NCBI RefSeq assembly: GCF_019104725.1
Contig: NZ_JAHRXF010000003.1
Coordinates: forward strand, 186,001 to 250,000
DNA: 64,000 nt
Direction of reading: 5' to 3'
Source of the DNA: Streptomyces corallincola
GTDB taxonomy: Bacteria; Actinomycetota; Actinomycetes; Streptomycetales; Streptomycetaceae
In this document: positions 62,127-64,000 of the stretch, piece by piece
Layout: every line of letters begins with the position of its first letter
How positions within the stretch are numbered: the first letter of the stretch is position 1
Program-made: the position numbers and the translations under genes
Notes under the pieces: generated by a model
Database searches by the model: none
Told to the model about the DNA's origin: nothing
What the model saw: the letters and a program-made list of their open reading frames with translations, nothing else

Positions 62127-62975
62127 TTGTTGACCCAGACGACCTCCAGGGTCCTCGAACCGAGCGACCTGGACGCCGCGCTCGCCGTCCTCGACCGCGA
62201 GCCCGTCGCCAACGCCTTCGTCACGTCCCGCGTCCGGGTCGCCGGACTCGACCCCTGGCGGCTCGGCGGCGAGATGTGGGGCTGGTACGAGGACGGCATG
62301 CTCACCTCGCTCTGCTACGCGGGCGCCAACCTCGTGCCCATCTGCGCCACCACCCGCGCCGTCCGCGCCTTCGCCGACCGCGCCCGCCGGGCCGGACGCC
62401 GCTGCTCCTCCATCGTCGGCCCCGCCGGACCCACCGCCGAACTCTGGCGCCTGCTGGAACCCCACTGGGGCCCCGCCCGCGAGGTCCGCGCCCGGCAGCC
62501 CCTGATGGTCACCGAGCGCATGCCCGCCGACATCGCCCCCGATCCGTACGTCCGGCGCATCCGCAAGGACGAGATGGAGACGATCATGCCCGCGTGCGTG
62601 GCGATGTTCACCGAGGAGGTCGGCGTCTCCCCGCTCGCCGGTGACGGCGGACTGCTCTACCAGGCCCGCGTCGCCGAACTCGTCGGCTCCGGACGCTCCT
62701 TCGCCCGCCTCGACGAACACGGCAAGGTCGTCTTCAAGGCCGAGATCGGCGCCGCCACCCCCGACGCCTGCCAGATCCAGGGCGTCTGGGTCGCCCCCGA
62801 GTACCGGGGCCGCGGCCTCGCCGCCCCCGGCATGGCCGCCGTCCTGCGCTACGCCCTGGACGACATCGCCCCCGTGGTCAGCCTCTACGTCAACGACTTC
62901 AACACCGCCGCCCGGCGCACGTACCGCAGAGTGGGGTTCGAGGAAGTCGGCGCCTTCATGAGCATCCTGTTCTAG
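62127..62975 (+). CDS. GNAT acetyltransferase with N-terminal DUF4081 domain
   Basis: Protein of 282 aa. The N-terminal ~130 residues (VLDREPVANAFVTSRVRVAGLDPWRLGGEMWGWYEDGMLTSLCYAGANLVP) are of the DUF4081 type. The C-terminal GNAT domain (about 140-282) has IQGVWVAPEYRGRGLAAPGMAAVL and NDFNTAARRTYRRVGFEEVG. Such two-domain actinobacterial GNATs are conserved near ispG and proS; the substrate is unknown. TTG 62127 or 62130 is the start. A TACAGT -10 candidate lies at 62086-62091. Confidence 0.88.
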   Translation: MLTQTTSRVLEPSDLDAALAVLDREPVANAFVTSRVRVAGLDPWRLGGEMWGWYEDGMLTSLCYAGANLVPICATTRAVRAFADRARRAGRRCSSIVGPAGPTAELWRLLEPHWGPAREVRARQPLMVTERMPADIAPDPYVRRIRKDEMETIMPACVAMFTEEVGVSPLAGDGGLLYQARVAELVGSGRSFARLDEHGKVVFKAEIGAATPDACQIQGVWVAPEYRGRGLAAPGMAAVLRYALDDIAPVVSLYVNDFNTAARRTYRRVGFEEVGAFMSILF

Positions 62976-63021
62976 ACACCGTTCGGGGCGGGCGCGCGCG
63001 GCTGCCCTGTACGCTCCGGAC

Positions 63022-63552
63022 ATGGACCTCGTGATCGGCCCCCTGGACTTGTCGGCCCATGTGGACGAGGCCCTGGCCGTCCAGGCCGTGGCCTTCGGGC
63101 TCGGCGCGGAGGAAGTCGCCGTCCGCCGCCAGATCGTGCAGCGCCACATGCAGTACCCCGGCGCCCGCGCCCTCGGCGCCACCGGCGACGGACGGCTGCT
63201 CGGCTTCGTCTACGGCATGCCCAACTCCCGGCTCCACTGGTGGTCCACGGTGGTCGAGCCGTATCTGCGGGCCGAGGGCAACGACGGCTGGCTGGACGAC
63301 TCCTTCGTCATCACCGAACTGCACGTCCACCCCGCCCACCAGAACCGGGGCATCGGCCGCGCCCTCATCACCACCATCACCGGCGACGCCGCCGAACCCC
63401 GCTCGATCCTCTCCGCGATCGACACCGACAGCCCCGCCCGCGGCCTCTACCACTCCCTCGGCTACACCGACCTCGCCCGCGGGGTGCGCTTCCCGAGCGC
63501 CGCCAAGCCGTACGCCGTGATGGGCGCCCCCCTGCCGCTGCGCCACCGCTGA
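63022..63552 (+). CDS. GNAT family N-acetyltransferase
   Basis: Single-domain GNAT of 176 aa. FVITELHVHPAHQNRGIGRALITTI is the acetyl-CoA pyrophosphate loop (Q-x-x-G-I-G), and DTDSPARGLYHSLGYTDLARGV the C-terminal core. A GMPNSRLHWWSTVVEPYLR segment is characteristic of this subgroup. A TACGCT -10-like hexamer ends seven bases before the ATG, so a leaderless transcript is likely. Substrate unknown. Confidence 0.88.
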   Translation: MDLVIGPLDLSAHVDEALAVQAVAFGLGAEEVAVRRQIVQRHMQYPGARALGATGDGRLLGFVYGMPNSRLHWWSTVVEPYLRAEGNDGWLDDSFVITELHVHPAHQNRGIGRALITTITGDAAEPRSILSAIDTDSPARGLYHSLGYTDLARGVRFPSAAKPYAVMGAPLPLRHR

Positions 63553-63676
63553 CCCGAGGTCCGCCACGCACAATCGATTTCCGCCCCGGACGATGCCCCG
63601 GCTAACCTCCTAGCCATCACCCTCTCCGCCCGCGGCCGGGCCCGCGCGGGGAATCCACCGGCAGGAGTACGAGAAC

Positions 63677-64000
63677 ATGGCCAACGCACCGGTCCAGCGC
63701 ATGTCCCAGTTGATGGTGAAGACGCTGCGCGACGACCCGGCGGACGCCGAGGTCCTCAGCCACAAGCTCCTGGTCCGCGCCGGGTACGTCCGCCGCACCG
63801 CCGCCGGTATCTGGTCCTGGCTGCCGCTCGGCAAGCGCGTCCTCGCCAACGTCGAACGCGTCGTCCGCGAGGAGATGGACGCCATCGGCGCCCAGGAGGT
63901 ACTGCTCCCCGCGCTGCTGCCCCGCGAGCCCTACGACGCGACCGGCCGCTGGGACGAGTACGGCCAGGAACTCTTCCGGCTCAAGGACCGCAAGGGCGGC
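63677..64000 (+). CDS. proS: Prolyl-tRNA synthetase, N-terminal part (runs off window)
   Basis: First 108 residues of bacterial-type ProS, charging tRNA-Pro. [101 protein letters not shown] contains class II motif 1 and the start of motif 2. ATG 63677 follows GCAGGAG. The rest lies beyond base 64000. Confidence 0.96.
   Translation, partial: MANAPVQRMSQLMVKTLRDDPADAEVLSHKLLVRAGYVRRTAAGIWSWLPLGKRVLANVERVVREEMDAIGAQEVLLPALLPREPYDATGRWDEYGQELFRLKDRKGG

Overview
The window is high-GC actinobacterial chromosome, almost certainly from a Streptomyces. It carries a near-perfect whiG sporulation sigma factor, a tandem type I signal peptidase cluster, and many GTG/TTG starts. From memory, the gene order follows the S. 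coelicolor block from the sip genes to proS (about SCO5597 to SCO5699). There is no rRNA, tRNA, IS element, prophage or CRISPR array. It is a core region with a few accessory insertions.

Layout. (1) 1-5730: two signal peptidases, a NUDIX hydrolase, a DUF2469 protein, YraN, ComM/YifB and DprA. (2) 6050-8116: whiG, a TetR regulator and a secreted M23-like protein. (3) 8389-13254: rpsB-tsf-pyrH-frr-cdsA, with a hairpin in each of the first three spacers. (4) 13598-15417: an unusual pair, a shortened acyl-CoA-dehydrogenase-like protein and a proteobacterial-style prephenate dehydratase, behind a structured leader. (5) 15496-20691: rlmN, then a TPP riboswitch and a thiBPQ-type importer. (6) 20772-25580: an LAETG surface protein, a LOG-family protein, a VOC protein and an ABC pair. 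(7) 25851-29490: class III aminotransferase, Lrp/AsnC regulator and aldehyde dehydrogenase. (8) 29597-33856: a GNAT protein leading a carbohydrate-type ABC importer. (9) 33953-38312: assorted genes (DUF6308-like, GDPD, adenosine deaminase, DUF4190, NADAR). (10) 38518-45804: aldehyde dehydrogenase, potDABC-like polyamine importer and FAD amine oxidase. (11) 45947-50892: small unknown protein, chitinase, PAP2, gabT. (12) 51267-57646: VirD4/TraD-like membrane ATPase, PucR regulator, aldehyde dehydrogenase, lamin-tail protein. (13) 57914-64000: dxr, site-2 protease, ispG, two GNATs and the start of proS.

How the genes work together. Blocks 7, 10, gabT and the 55642 dehydrogenase look like a dispersed polyamine-to-GABA-to-succinate system: uptake (potDABC), oxidation or transamination (FAD oxidase, class III aminotransferase), aldehyde oxidation (two closely related dehydrogenases), GABA transamination, and possibly semialdehyde oxidation. 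The two dehydrogenase loci share an inverted-repeat element (core TCCGTTGTT). It is a good candidate operator for the locally encoded Lrp/AsnC regulator. dxr and ispG are MEP-pathway isoprenoid genes flanking a site-2 protease.

Most noteworthy: the shared polyamine operator candidate; a 13-bp hairpin that buries the ribosome-binding site of the unknown gene at 45947; alternative hairpins ahead of frr; the prephenate-dehydratase pair; the core-genome VirD4-like ATPase; and two convergent gene pairs whose 3' coding ends overlap antisense. All functional statements come from reading sequence and family knowledge; no database search was run.
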